Source: JAKEHA01 sp964560355 (lineage in GTDB: Bacteria > Krumholzibacteriota > Krumholzibacteriia > WVZY01 > JAKEHA01). Taken from it: 32,766 nucleotides of DNA. Positions 1 to 6,530 of the stretch are shown piece by piece. The DNA lies in NCBI GenBank assembly GCA_964560355.1, contig CAZLLI010000029.1, forward strand, positions 1 through 32,766, in the 5' to 3' direction. The position numbers and the translations under genes were made by a program. The notes under the pieces are model-generated. The model saw only the letters and a list, made by a program, of their open reading frames with translations, was not told the DNA's origin and searched no databases. Positions within the stretch are counted from its first letter, which is position 1; the number at the start of each line of letters is the position of its first letter.

Positions 1-275
1 CGAATCATGTGCGGGCCGTAGTGACCGAAGTCGGCCGGCCACCAGTCCTGCGACGTCGTCATCACCTTCTCCAGGTCTTTCTTCACCGCTTTCAAGTCGA
101 GCGACTTGAATTCTCTCGCGTAATCGAACGACTCGCCCAGCGGGCTCATCGTCGACGGATTCTGGTGGAGGATTTTGAGATTCAGTTGATTCGGCCACCA
201 CGCCTGGTTCGACCTCGCGCCGACCGACGTGTTCGCGCCCGTCACCGGGCATCCATTTGCATTTCGATCCGTCAT
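1..275 (-). CDS. katG: Catalase-peroxidase KatG, N-terminal fragment (cut by window edge)
   Basis: Bifunctional heme catalase/peroxidase that removes hydrogen peroxide. Only the first 91 codons are in the window. The N-terminus carries the family's CPVTG segment, the NQxWWPNQLNLKILHQ-type block and the SQDWWPADFGHYGPHMIR block, which in KatG leads straight into the R-MAWH active-site segment; the window ends inside the codon of that arginine, so the catalytic Trp and His lie outside. The ATG at 275 has an AGGAG ribosome binding site just upstream. It lies 25 bases downstream of a PerR/Fur-type regulator on the same strand, so the two are probably one oxidative-stress operon. The identification is firm; whether the gene is intact cannot be judged. 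Confidence 0.93.
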   Translation of the reverse strand, partial: MTDRNANGCPVTGANTSVGARSNQAWWPNQLNLKILHQNPSTMSPLGESFDYAREFKSLDLKAVKKDLEKVMTTSQDWWPADFGHYGPHMI

Positions 276-300
276 GATGTGCTCCTAGCGGGAAAATGAG

Positions 301-729
301 TCAGCGGCCGCGGCGCCGCTTCTTGCACGATGGGCAGCGCCCCCAATAAATGACTTCGGCCTCGTCGATTTCAAAACCATGGTCGTTCTTCGCGGTGAGG
401 CACGGCTTCGCCCCCACCGCGCAATCGATATCGAACATCTTGCCGCACCCGCGGCAAATCAGGTGGTGATGGTTGTCGTCGACCCGGTCCTCGAACCGAG
501 CCGCCGATCCCGCGGGTTGGATGCGGCGCACCAAGTTGTTCTCCGTGAGAACGCCGAGCACGTCGTATACCGCTTGCCGCGAGATCGACCCAATGACCGC
601 GCGGACCTCTTCCAGCACTTCGTCCGCCGTCGCGTGCGGACGAGCCGCCACCGCCCGCATAACCGCCAACCGTTGCGCGGTCACCTGCAAGCCGTGCCGA
701 CGAAGCATCTGCTCGGTCTTGTTGGACAC
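301..729 (-). CDS. perR: Fur-family peroxide-type regulator (PerR-like)
   Basis: Metal-dependent DNA-binding repressor of 142 residues, the usual Fur-family length. The N-terminal winged helix spans about residues 1-80, with SRQAVYDVL as recognition-helix region. The dimerisation domain holds the HHH cluster (87-89), a C92-x2-C95 pair and a second C132-x2-C135 pair, the structural zinc site. The residue after CGKMF is Asp100, as in PerR (VDF), where Fur proteins usually have Glu; this and the adjacent katG favour peroxide sensing over iron sensing. The start is GTG at 729, which sits 6 bases after a candidate -10, with no Shine-Dalgarno sequence visible, so the mRNA may be leaderless. A later ATG at residue 8 is an alternative start. 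The Fur-family call is firm; the PerR subtype is inference. Confidence 0.88.
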   Translation of the reverse strand: MSNKTEQMLRRHGLQVTAQRLAVMRAVAARPHATADEVLEEVRAVIGSISRQAVYDVLGVLTENNLVRRIQPAGSAARFEDRVDDNHHHLICRGCGKMFDIDCAVGAKPCLTAKNDHGFEIDEAEVIYWGRCPSCKKRRRGR

Positions 730-735
730 ACGCGC

Positions 736-777
736 AGGCTACCGCTAATTCTGGACTTTGTCAATTATTGGATTAGT
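736..777 (-). promoter_or_regulatory. Candidate perR-katG promoter with PerR/Fur-like box
   Basis: Reading leftward, a perfect -35 TTGACA (759-764) is followed after exactly 17 bases by TAGCCT (736-741), and the GTG start of the regulator begins 6 bases later. An AT-rich imperfect 7-1-7 palindrome (763-777, AATTATT G GATTAGT on the plus strand) overlaps the upstream edge of the -35, where a PerR/Fur dimer could autorepress. The -10 is poor, and the box matches its own mirror at only 4 of 7 positions. Confidence 0.5.
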
Positions 778-818
778 TCTCTTTTGCTCGACGATCCCGG
801 GCGGGGCCGCGACGCGGG

Positions 819-847
819 TTGAAGGCGATGGTTTCCCCGCGTATAGT
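819..847 (+). promoter_or_regulatory. Candidate sigma-70 promoter for the 877 gene
   Basis: TTGAAG (819-824), a 17-base spacer and TATAGT (842-847) form a near-consensus promoter. Transcription would start near 854, ahead of the GGGAG ribosome binding site at 866-870. It faces away from the perR promoter across a short divergent intergenic region. Confidence 0.6.
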
Positions 848-876
848 TGAGGCCAACTCACCGAAGGGAGACACTT

Positions 877-1155
877 GTGCCGCGATTCATCATTCAGTTA
901 CCGCACGAAGGCAGCCGCGCCGCGTGCATTCGAGCGATCCAAGCCATCGAGAGGAACGGCAGCCACCTCATGACCCATATGGACTGGGGTTGTAAAGCCG
1001 GCGTCCACACCGGCTGGGCCATCGTCGAGGTCGGCAGTCGCCAGGAAGCGATGCAGCTCATTCCCCCCGAGGCGCGCCAGGCCGCCGTGGTCGTCGAGCT
1101 CAATCGGTTCACCAAGGAAGAGATGGCCTCGTGGGTCGCGCATCCCGACGGCTGA
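877..1155 (+). CDS. Small conserved-type protein, probable ferredoxin-like alpha-beta fold
   Basis: A 92-residue soluble protein without signal peptide. The GTG start at 877 is chosen because GAAGGGAG (863-870) sits 6 bases upstream; an upstream in-frame ATG has no such site. The order of beta-like and helical segments (PRFIIQL, CIRAIQAIERN, GWAIVEVGS, EAMQLIPPEAR, VVELNRF) resembles small alpha/beta dimeric proteins of the DUF4242-like type; this is an impression and not a domain match. Several His and one Cys (HMDWGCKAGVH) in the middle could bind metal. Its end overlaps the start of the next gene by 25 bases, indicating co-translation. Function unknown. Confidence 0.75.
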   Translation: MPRFIIQLPHEGSRAACIRAIQAIERNGSHLMTHMDWGCKAGVHTGWAIVEVGSRQEAMQLIPPEARQAAVVVELNRFTKEEMASWVAHPDG

Positions 1156-1730
1156 CGCTCGCCGTGCTGGCCGCGCTAGCCGCCTGTCAGTCGAAGCCTC
1201 CCCAGCCGCCCGCGTCCGTCTTGGCCGACGCGCGTCGCGAGCTCGAAGCGCGCGGTCGCGAAGACCAAGGCGTGCGCGACGGATTCGGCGAAGGCGGCGT
1301 CATCGACTCGATTCAGATGGCCGCGATGATGCACATCGACTCCACCAATACCACGTGGCTCAAGGATTACGTCGCTCGCTGGGGCTGGCCGACATCGGAG
1401 CAAGTGGGTCAAGAGGCGGTAGAGTCGGCGTTTCTAATCGTGCAGCACGCCGTCCACGACACCACGTTCATGCGCACCATGCTCCCGTCCATCCGAGAGG
1501 CGCACCGGCGAGGAGACTTGGACGGCGGCGAAGTCGCGATGCTCACCGATCGCGTCCGCGTCAAAGCCGGGCAGCCGCAGATCTACGGCACTCAACTCTC
1601 GTTGCGGGACGGAAAGTGGTTGTTGGATCCCCTCGCCGATTCCATGCACGTCGACGAACGGCGCGCTCGCATGGGGCTGCCACCGCTAGCCGAGTATCTG
1701 CGCCTCGTCGATTCCCTCATGGCGCAATAG
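1131..1730 (+). CDS. DUF6624-like lipoprotein
   Basis: A 199-residue lipoprotein. The N-terminus (MGRASRRLTLAVLAALAAC) is a type II signal peptide with lipobox Cys19. The body contains EDQGVRDG, an acidic/helical stretch, the WGWPTSEQVGQEAVESAFLIVQHA block and a C-terminal RMGLPPLAEYLR block, the recurring features of proteins annotated DUF6624 as I remember them. Translation probably starts at GTG 1131, overlapping the upstream gene by 25 bases. No catalytic motif is recognised and the biochemical role is unknown. The lipoprotein call is firm; the family name rests on memory of the pattern. Confidence 0.8.
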   Translation: MGRASRRLTLAVLAALAACQSKPPQPPASVLADARRELEARGREDQGVRDGFGEGGVIDSIQMAAMMHIDSTNTTWLKDYVARWGWPTSEQVGQEAVESAFLIVQHAVHDTTFMRTMLPSIREAHRRGDLDGGEVAMLTDRVRVKAGQPQIYGTQLSLRDGKWLLDPLADSMHVDERRARMGLPPLAEYLRLVDSLMAQ

Positions 1731-1743
1731 ACAACAACCCCAA

Positions 1744-3108
1744 CTACTTCGAAGCAGTCGACAGGGCGGAAAGCTTGCCTTGCAAGCGCTCGATGGTCGC
1801 GTCGCTGCGCTGACCCGGTGGGAGCGCCTCGGCGACCGTGACCGCTTCTTCCAACGTGTGACGCGCGCCGTCCACGTCGCCCTTTCCGACGCACGCGTCC
1901 GCGCGCGTTTGCAAGATGCGGAGCTTCCGCGGTCCGTAGGCGTCGGCGAGGGCACGGTCCGACGCGGCGATCGCGTCGTCCCAACGCTTCATGTCGTTGT
2001 ACGCCACCGCGAGTCGGGCCGGCGGGTTGTAGTCCTCGGGGAAATCGCGCTCCGACGCTTCCAGCATGGGGATCGCTAGCTGCGGCTCACCCATGGCCAT
2101 ATACGCCGCCAGCCGGTGCGAATCGTAGACCGTTCGTTGCGCGGGCGTCTTGGCGCGTCCCGCCTCGCCGTCCAAGAAGGCGGCCCATTGCCGGGCCACG
2201 TCGCGAGCACCCGCTTCGTCGCCCGCGTCCTCGCGCGCCGATACCAGCACCGTGTAGAGCCCCGAGCGTTCGTCAGGGAGGATCGGGAGCGAAAGGTCGG
2301 CCGCCACCGCGCGTCCTTCCTTCTCGAGCTGCTCCACCAACGACGCACGCTTTGCGTTCTCTGCCGGCAGTGACAGCGCTGCGTCGAGGCCGAGGCCCAC
2401 GACGTTCGCGGCGGACGGCGTCGCGCGAAGTCTCGGGAACGCGTCCTCGGCGAGCAACGCGCACGACTCGAATTCCTCCGTGAGCGTCGTCGCGAGCAGC
2501 AACGACTCCACCGCTCGCGGGTAGGACGTCCAGCCGGCGGGCGCCGCGTTCAGAGCTTCGCGATACAGTGCGGCGGCGCGAGCGTTCTCTCCTTCGCCGT
2601 AGAGACGGTCCGCTTGTGCCAACAGTCCGTCCGCGCCACTCTGATCCTCACCGCGATATGCGGACTGTCCCTGATCGAGGAGCACCAACATCTGGCCCAC
2701 CGACGCGCCCCCGACCCAGCGGATCAGCGCTGTTTCACTGTCGGGGTCGACGATGAAATACGTGGGCAGCGCGTCGATCGCGTACTGCTGGCGGAAGGGC
2801 GCGTTCTCAGGTTTTTCCGTATCGATGTCGAGCCAGACGAACCGCCCGGCTTGCGCCACCAGAGCCGAGTCCGTGAGGACGAAGGCTCTCATGGAGCGGC
2901 ACGTGTGTCACCACGGTGCCCACGAATCGATGAAGAGCGGTACCTTCAGCTCTCTGGCCTTGGCCAGAGCACCCGCGTAGTCGTCGTGGATGAATGGGAG
3001 TGCGGTCGGCACGACGCTCCGGGGCGACGTCGACTTTCCGCATTGCGCCAGCAGCAAGCCCGCGAACGCCAACGGAAGCACCGACACAGATCGCTGGAAC
3101 GGATTCAT
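1744..3108 (-). CDS. Thioredoxin-domain/TPR lipoprotein with in-frame TGA: candidate selenoprotein (UxxC)
   Basis: Read through one TGA (2908-2910), this is a continuous 454-codon frame. Residues 1-23 are a lipoprotein signal (FAGLLLAQC, lipobox Cys23). Residues about 40-145 are a thioredoxin fold: VPLFIDSWAPW, then TGA, then HTCRSM, a beta strand (FVWLDID) and the cis-Pro motif ALPTYFIVDP (Pro115). In thioredoxins the TGA position is the first Cys of WAPWCxxC, so the motif becomes U67-H-T-C70. The rest is a TPR-like helical solenoid (for example NARAAALYREALNAAP and DDAIAASDRALADA). A perfect two-part hairpin follows the TGA. The start ATG at 3108 is preferred because it opens the signal peptide, although it lacks a clear ribosome binding site. 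The alternative is a nonsense mutation or base error that splits the gene at 2908. Confidence 0.72.
2861..2889 (-). promoter_or_regulatory. SECIS-like hairpin downstream of the in-frame TGA
   Basis: In the mRNA, AGAGCC pairs with GGCUCU (6 bp), a 3x2 internal loop follows, then GUCC pairs with GGAC (4 bp) closing a UCAC tetraloop at 2873-2876. The apical loop lies about 31 bases after the UGA, inside the range usual for bacterial SECIS elements. The loop lacks the G commonly found at its first two positions, which is the main weakness of the assignment. Confidence 0.5.
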
Positions 3109-3198
3109 GAGCGGACATGATAGCAGCCAGCCGCGCAACGCGCCAGTGACCGAGCTAGCCGCGGGAAGAGTCCTGACCCATCGAGGAGTCCGCGATAT

Positions 3199-3726
3199 TC
3201 AGCGGTAGAGTGCTTTCACCCGACCCCATGTGGTTGGCTCGACGGTGAGGCTCGGACCCAGCACGCGCGTTCCGTCTGTTTGGATCACAAATTCCACATC
3301 CACGGCCGTGTCATGGCGTATGGCGCGCACAACCAGCTTCGCGTAGAGCGGCTCGATGGTCTTGATGATATAAGTGCGGTCCATTTGCACTCGATGGGCA
3401 CCGCCGTAACCGTCGTCCGGGGCAACGTCCACTTCCTCAAACGGCGTCTCGACAATCTGCGCCCAGGATCGACCTGGATAAGTTCCGAAATAGGTATTGG
3501 TCATTCTCACGTCACCGAGGTATGTGAAATCCGCATCTGGAGTGTGGCAGTCGACGAGCGCCGCCGTAGACAAGTCTAACGCCTCCGCGCATTCCCACGT
3601 CGGCCCCATCGTGAACGTAGCAGTTCCGTGAATTAACTCACCCCGCGCATCGCTCGACGGTGACAGAAGCAACAGGACCAACGACACGAGGAGGACATGC
3701 ATAGGACGAGGATTGCCAAACATCAT
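3199..3726 (-). CDS. Secreted protein with C-terminal TTWGRVKALYR tag (protein A)
   Basis: A 175-residue secreted protein of unknown function. The signal peptide (MHVLLVSLVLLLLSPSSDA) starts a few residues in; the ATG at 3726 is chosen because GGAGG lies 7 bases upstream. The mature part is beta-rich (ATFTMGPTWE, YAKLVVRAIRH, DVEFVIQTDG) and has two Cys that could form a disulfide. It ends at the stop codon with TTWGRVKALYR (3202-3234), the same tag as the proteins at 3979-4809, 4925-5731 and 20325-20957, although the bodies are not obviously related. A 43-base repeat carrying the tRNA-Asn 3' end lies upstream at 3784-3826. Confidence 0.75.
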   Translation of the reverse strand: MMFGNPRPMHVLLVSLVLLLLSPSSDARGELIHGTATFTMGPTWECAEALDLSTAALVDCHTPDADFTYLGDVRMTNTYFGTYPGRSWAQIVETPFEEVDVAPDDGYGGAHRVQMDRTYIIKTIEPLYAKLVVRAIRHDTAVDVEFVIQTDGTRVLGPSLTVEPTTWGRVKALYR

Positions 3727-3783
3727 GAGTACGCCTCCATGCAGGGGAAGTCGCGAAGAATCATATCATGGATTCCCGTCGGC

Positions 3784-3840
3784 GGCTGGCACGACGAAAG
3801 TGGCGATAGAAAAAGAATGGCTCCCCAGGGTGGAGGACGT
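3784..3840. repeat. Direct repeat copy 1: tRNA-Asn 3'-end-like sequence plus downstream flank
   Basis: Bases 3784-3826 match 5913-5955 at 41 of 43 positions; the latter runs into the 3' end of the tRNA-Asn gene (TGGCTCCCC is the complement of GGGGAGCCA). The following 14 bases (agggtggaggacgt) are shared with copy 2 and resemble a decayed T-arm. The copy sits between divergently oriented TTWG-tag genes. Confidence 0.75.
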
Positions 3841-3978
3841 AAGGCGCTCGTTGCCTATGGTGGCTCATTGAAATGGGTGTCCTGGGATTGTACACTTGAT
3901 GGAGAGCAGCCGTGAGCCACTTGGATGACAAGCCTGGGCATGCCGACGATCGAAGGCGTGTCGGGAGGAGCCAAGGCG

Positions 3979-4809
3979 ATGCGCTACATAGTCCTGATGA
4001 TTTGCTGCATAACCGTTGCCGCACCGGCAGCGGCTCAGATTGGCCTCTATATCTACCCCGATGATCCTGACGTCGGCTGCAACTTCGTTCAGTCACTAAA
4101 CCCCCAGTCAGTCTACGTCGTCGTTACTGGCGACTGGCGGGGGGCACGATTCACATTTTCTTCCCCTTGCGTGCAGGTCAACAGCGTAGAACCAATGAAC
4201 GGCGTAACCCTGACGGGGGATATCGCGACTGGGATTACTATCAACTTTCCGGAATGCATGTCGGACCGCTACGCGGTCGCGCGGTTGGATATCTTCCCCT
4301 ACGGCGACTGCTGCCCCTTCGGCTTGAGCGCGCATCCCTCCGCTGCTTCGGGGAAACCGGAACTAATGGACTGTTCGGGGCAGTTAGTTCCAGCGACGTG
4401 GACACCGGAAGCCGTCGCAGTATTGCCATGGACCAATAACTGCTTCAACGAAGAAAGCGTGTCGCCGCCGCCTTGGAAGCCCGTGCCAGCGGACGGCGCG
4501 GTAGATGTGCCGCTAACAACCGAGTTGTCGTGGAGCATCGATCCGCCTGTGGGTTGTGGAGTTCCAAGCGGGCTCCGTGCCAATGTGTACTTTGGAACAA
4601 CGCCTGACCCGCCATTCTTCGTCGGCGACATCGAAGAGATGCGCGCTGCTGTCGGTCCGCTTGTACCTGGGACAACCTACTACTGGAAAGCGTGGGTGGC
4701 AAACTACGGCGTGAACGTCATGGGCCCAGTATGGAGTTTCCGTACGGCAGGCCCAGTTTCTACTGAGACGACGACATGGGGGCGGATCAAGGCGCTCTAT
4801 CGAAACTGA
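3979..4809 (+). CDS. Secreted two-domain protein with C-terminal TTWGRIKALYR tag (protein B)
   Basis: A 276-residue secreted protein. The ATG at 3979 is chosen over one 18 codons upstream because GGAGGAG (3964-3970) sits 8 bases before it and the signal peptide (MRYIVLMICCITVAAPAAA) starts there. An N-terminal Cys-rich beta domain spans about residues 20-165. An Ig/fibronectin-III-like domain follows (PADGAVDVPLTTELSWS to VYFGTTPDPP, GTTYYWKAWVA and VWSFRTAG). The protein ends TTWGRIKALYRN. Its second domain and tail are clearly paralogous to the convergent gene at 4925-5731. No enzyme motif is seen; an extracellular binding or structural role is a guess. Confidence 0.8.
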   Translation: MRYIVLMICCITVAAPAAAQIGLYIYPDDPDVGCNFVQSLNPQSVYVVVTGDWRGARFTFSSPCVQVNSVEPMNGVTLTGDIATGITINFPECMSDRYAVARLDIFPYGDCCPFGLSAHPSAASGKPELMDCSGQLVPATWTPEAVAVLPWTNNCFNEESVSPPPWKPVPADGAVDVPLTTELSWSIDPPVGCGVPSGLRANVYFGTTPDPPFFVGDIEEMRAAVGPLVPGTTYYWKAWVANYGVNVMGPVWSFRTAGPVSTETTTWGRIKALYRN

Positions 4810-4833
4810 CTTAATGAGGAAATGAAAACGGTC

Positions 4834-4885
4834 GGAGCAACGAACGGGGCGACAGAAAAGAATGGCTCCCCAGGGTGGTGGATGT
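4834..4885. repeat. Direct repeat copy 2: tRNA-Asn 3'-end-like sequence plus downstream flank
   Basis: A more diverged copy of the 3784-3840 and 5913-5955 repeats, best conserved over agaatggctcccc and the following agggtggtggatgt, which matches copy 1 at 12 of 14 bases. It lies in the short gap between the convergent genes B and C. Confidence 0.65.
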
Positions 4886-4924
4886 GGGACGGCAAATCGC
4901 GAGGTTGCAAGTTTGCTAGTGCCG

Positions 4925-5731
4925 TTACCGGTACAACGCCTTGATACGACCCCAGGTGGTCGGTTGAGTCGGCACCGGGCCAGCGGTACGGAAACTCCAA
5001 AGCGGGCTTAGCTTGGAATCGTATCCGTACTGGCTCGCAGCCACTCGCCAATAGTATTCCGTTCCCGGCTGAAGGTCACCCGGATCCACCCCGGGCCACG
5101 CGGACTGTTGCAACACGAGTGGTGGATCCGGTGTGGTGCCAAAATAGAGAGAGTAGTAGAGGATCTCTCCAAGCGCGCAAGCAGCGGCGCCTTCGCCAGC
5201 CCACTCCAACACCGTATCGAGAGGCACATTCTGCGCCTGATCGAGCGGGGATGGATTTGACGGACCGCTAATCTCGCACTGGCCATACACGATTCTCGTG
5301 ATGCCACCCTCGATGGATACAGGCTGCGCGCCACAGTCCGTTCCCGCAGCGTCTTCGATGAACATGAAAGCACATTCGTTCCTCGGGTACGGCGTCCCGA
5401 TAAATCGCATGGTCAGCACGTGAATCGGTGAGGTCAGACACGCGTCAAACGAAATGGACGTGCCTTCGACCGATGTCCCGTTCGTCTGCGCGAACACAGC
5501 GATATCTCCGATCCACAGTAGGCGCGGCGGAACATTGGCGCGGAACGAAACAGCAGACAGGGCGTCGGTGCCGGTGGCCACGACATATGCGGTAACCAAT
5601 TGATTGTCCCCGGCCGAGACACAATTCACGTCCCCGGCGGTATCGCTGTAGATGCTGATATCGGTCGAGGCGACTATCGGTGGCGCGACGAGGAGGGAGG
5701 CAGCGGTAATCCAATGAACATGTCGTACCAA
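4925..5731 (-). CDS. Secreted two-domain protein with C-terminal TTWGRIKALYR tag (protein C)
   Basis: About 268 residues. The probable start is TTG at 5731, because GGAAGGG lies 7 bases upstream and the signal peptide (RHVHWITAASLLVAPPIVAS) begins there; the frame is open further upstream to 5800, but that part is Arg-rich and unlikely. An N-terminal beta domain with paired Cys is followed by an Ig/fibronectin-III-like domain (NVPLDTVLEWAG, LYFGTTPDPP, GTEYYWRVAAS, LWSFRTAG). It ends TTWGRIKALYR at the stop codon. It is a paralogue of gene B in opposite orientation, so their 3' ends form an inverted repeat about 190 bases apart. Confidence 0.77.
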   Translation of the reverse strand: MVRHVHWITAASLLVAPPIVASTDISIYSDTAGDVNCVSAGDNQLVTAYVVATGTDALSAVSFRANVPPRLLWIGDIAVFAQTNGTSVEGTSISFDACLTSPIHVLTMRFIGTPYPRNECAFMFIEDAAGTDCGAQPVSIEGGITRIVYGQCEISGPSNPSPLDQAQNVPLDTVLEWAGEGAAACALGEILYYSLYFGTTPDPPLVLQQSAWPGVDPGDLQPGTEYYWRVAASQYGYDSKLSPLWSFRTAGPVPTQPTTWGRIKALYR

Positions 5732-5800
5732 GGCAGGCCCTTCCGCGACTGTTGAATTCCTGCGGCTATGACGACACCTTGCAGGTCGGACTTGAACCAA

Positions 5801-5829
5801 AGTATATCATGGTCTCGCCGGAAGTTGAA
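5801..5829 (-). promoter_or_regulatory. Candidate promoter for protein C
   Basis: Reading leftward, TTCAAC (complement of 5824-5829), a 17-base spacer and TATACT (complement of 5801-5806). This would start transcription near 5794, leaving a leader of roughly 60 bases before the TTG start at 5731. Confidence 0.45.
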
Positions 5830-5912
5830 CCTGGCTGCCAAACCCAACCGGGGGCCACGTGGTTTCGATTTGCGGTTGGTGGTCGCCCCCGCACGCGAAG
5901 AGAAATGATTGC

Positions 5913-5955
5913 GGCTGGCGCGACGAAAGAGGCGATAGAAAAAGAATGGCTCCCC
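5913..5955. repeat. Direct repeat copy 3: tRNA-Asn 3' end and its downstream flank
   Basis: This is the copy attached to the intact tRNA: the last nine bases of the tRNA including CCA, a T-rich run (TTCTTTTTCT on the tRNA strand, probably its terminator tract) and about 25 further bases. It matches 3784-3826 with two mismatches. Confidence 0.75.
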
Positions 5956-5987
5956 GGGTAGGACTCGAACCTACAACCCTGCGGTTA

Positions 5988-6530
5988 CGAGGGTTCCCTT
6001 TGTTACCAAAGGGCTCGGACTATCTCATCACCCGTCTTGATAGTTCAAGCGAGGGTGTCGGGCGCTAATGGGGCTTATCGGTTGAGACTCCTCATCCCCT
6101 AGTCTCTGCACGTTCCCGCCTACGGAGTTTCTCATTCGGCGGGCTTCGCTCAGGATTACCCGTCAGAGGGCTTCCCTGAATTCACCCGATTTTTCACCAG
6201 CGGTCTCCCGCTGGAGCTGCATCAGAGCGTGGACCTCGCGGTGGCAGTTGGCGCAGAGCAATTCACATTTCTCGATCTCTTCGCGAACTCGCTTCCAGCT
6301 CCGAGAATACCCTCGGTTAGAAATGCCGAAGTCCTTCTCCGAAGATTCGAGGTGGTGAAATTCAAGTGCATCGATGCATCGGTCGTATCCACATCGAGAG
6401 CACTTGCCGCCCAAGTGATCGATCGCCATTTGACGTACCTTCTTCCGCCGTTGTTTGACGGCGGCAATCAGGTACTGACGACGATCAGCGTAGGTTCGCT
6501 TCTCTGCCATCGCTCGGACGCTCCATCCAC
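5988..6530 (-). ncRNA. Group I intron (probably IC3) in tRNA-Asn
   Basis: A 543-nt intron. The 5' exon ends in U and the intron ends in G, as group I splicing requires. Conserved core strings appear in order on the minus strand: a P-like CAGGGAAGCCC (about 6167-6180), a Q-like GGGUAAUCCUGAGC (about 6148-6163), the R element UGCAGAGACUA (about 6099-6110) and the S element GAUAGUCCG (about 6016-6026), with R and S pairing as P7 (GACUA/UAGUC). AAUCCUGAGC plus GUGCAGAGACU is typical of the cyanobacterial tRNA-Leu type introns. The 5' half is taken up by the HNH endonuclease gene. I did not identify P1 with confidence. Confidence 0.87.
6163..6510 (-). CDS. Intron-encoded HNH homing endonuclease
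   Basis: A 115-residue HNH nuclease inside the tRNA-Asn intron, expected to cut intronless tRNA-Asn alleles and spread the intron. A basic N-terminus is followed by zinc-binding C37-x2-C40 (CSRCGYDRC), the catalytic-region LEFHHLE (His52-His53), and C86-x2-C89-H90 with His94 (CANCHREVH), the usual small HNH layout. The ATG at 6510 is preferred over 6540, because the latter lies in the tRNA 5' exon. The last codons overlap the P-like core element of the intron, so protein and ribozyme sequence are constrained together. Confidence 0.85.
   Translation of the reverse strand: MAEKRTYADRRQYLIAAVKQRRKKVRQMAIDHLGGKCSRCGYDRCIDALEFHHLESSEKDFGISNRGYSRSWKRVREEIEKCELLCANCHREVHALMQLQRETAGEKSGEFREAL

Noticed and set aside
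2908..2910. Treating the TGA as an ordinary stop, giving two separate genes
   Set aside because: The upstream piece would end in the middle of a thioredoxin strand and the downstream piece would start just after the active site with no ribosome binding site; the frame is unchanged across the codon. A base error remains possible and is noted in the finding.
3784..3840. A second, complete tRNA gene at the repeat
   Set aside because: Only the acceptor 3' strand with CCA and a damaged T-arm-like stretch are present; there is no D arm or anticodon arm nearby.
4797..5051. Short frame with HHPGEPFF translation over repeat copy 2
   Set aside because: It is a translation of the tRNA-derived repeat and of the antisense of gene C; the same false peptide appears at copy 1.
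3784..5955. CRISPR array
   Set aside because: The three repeats are about 1 kb apart with whole genes between them, and no cas gene is present.
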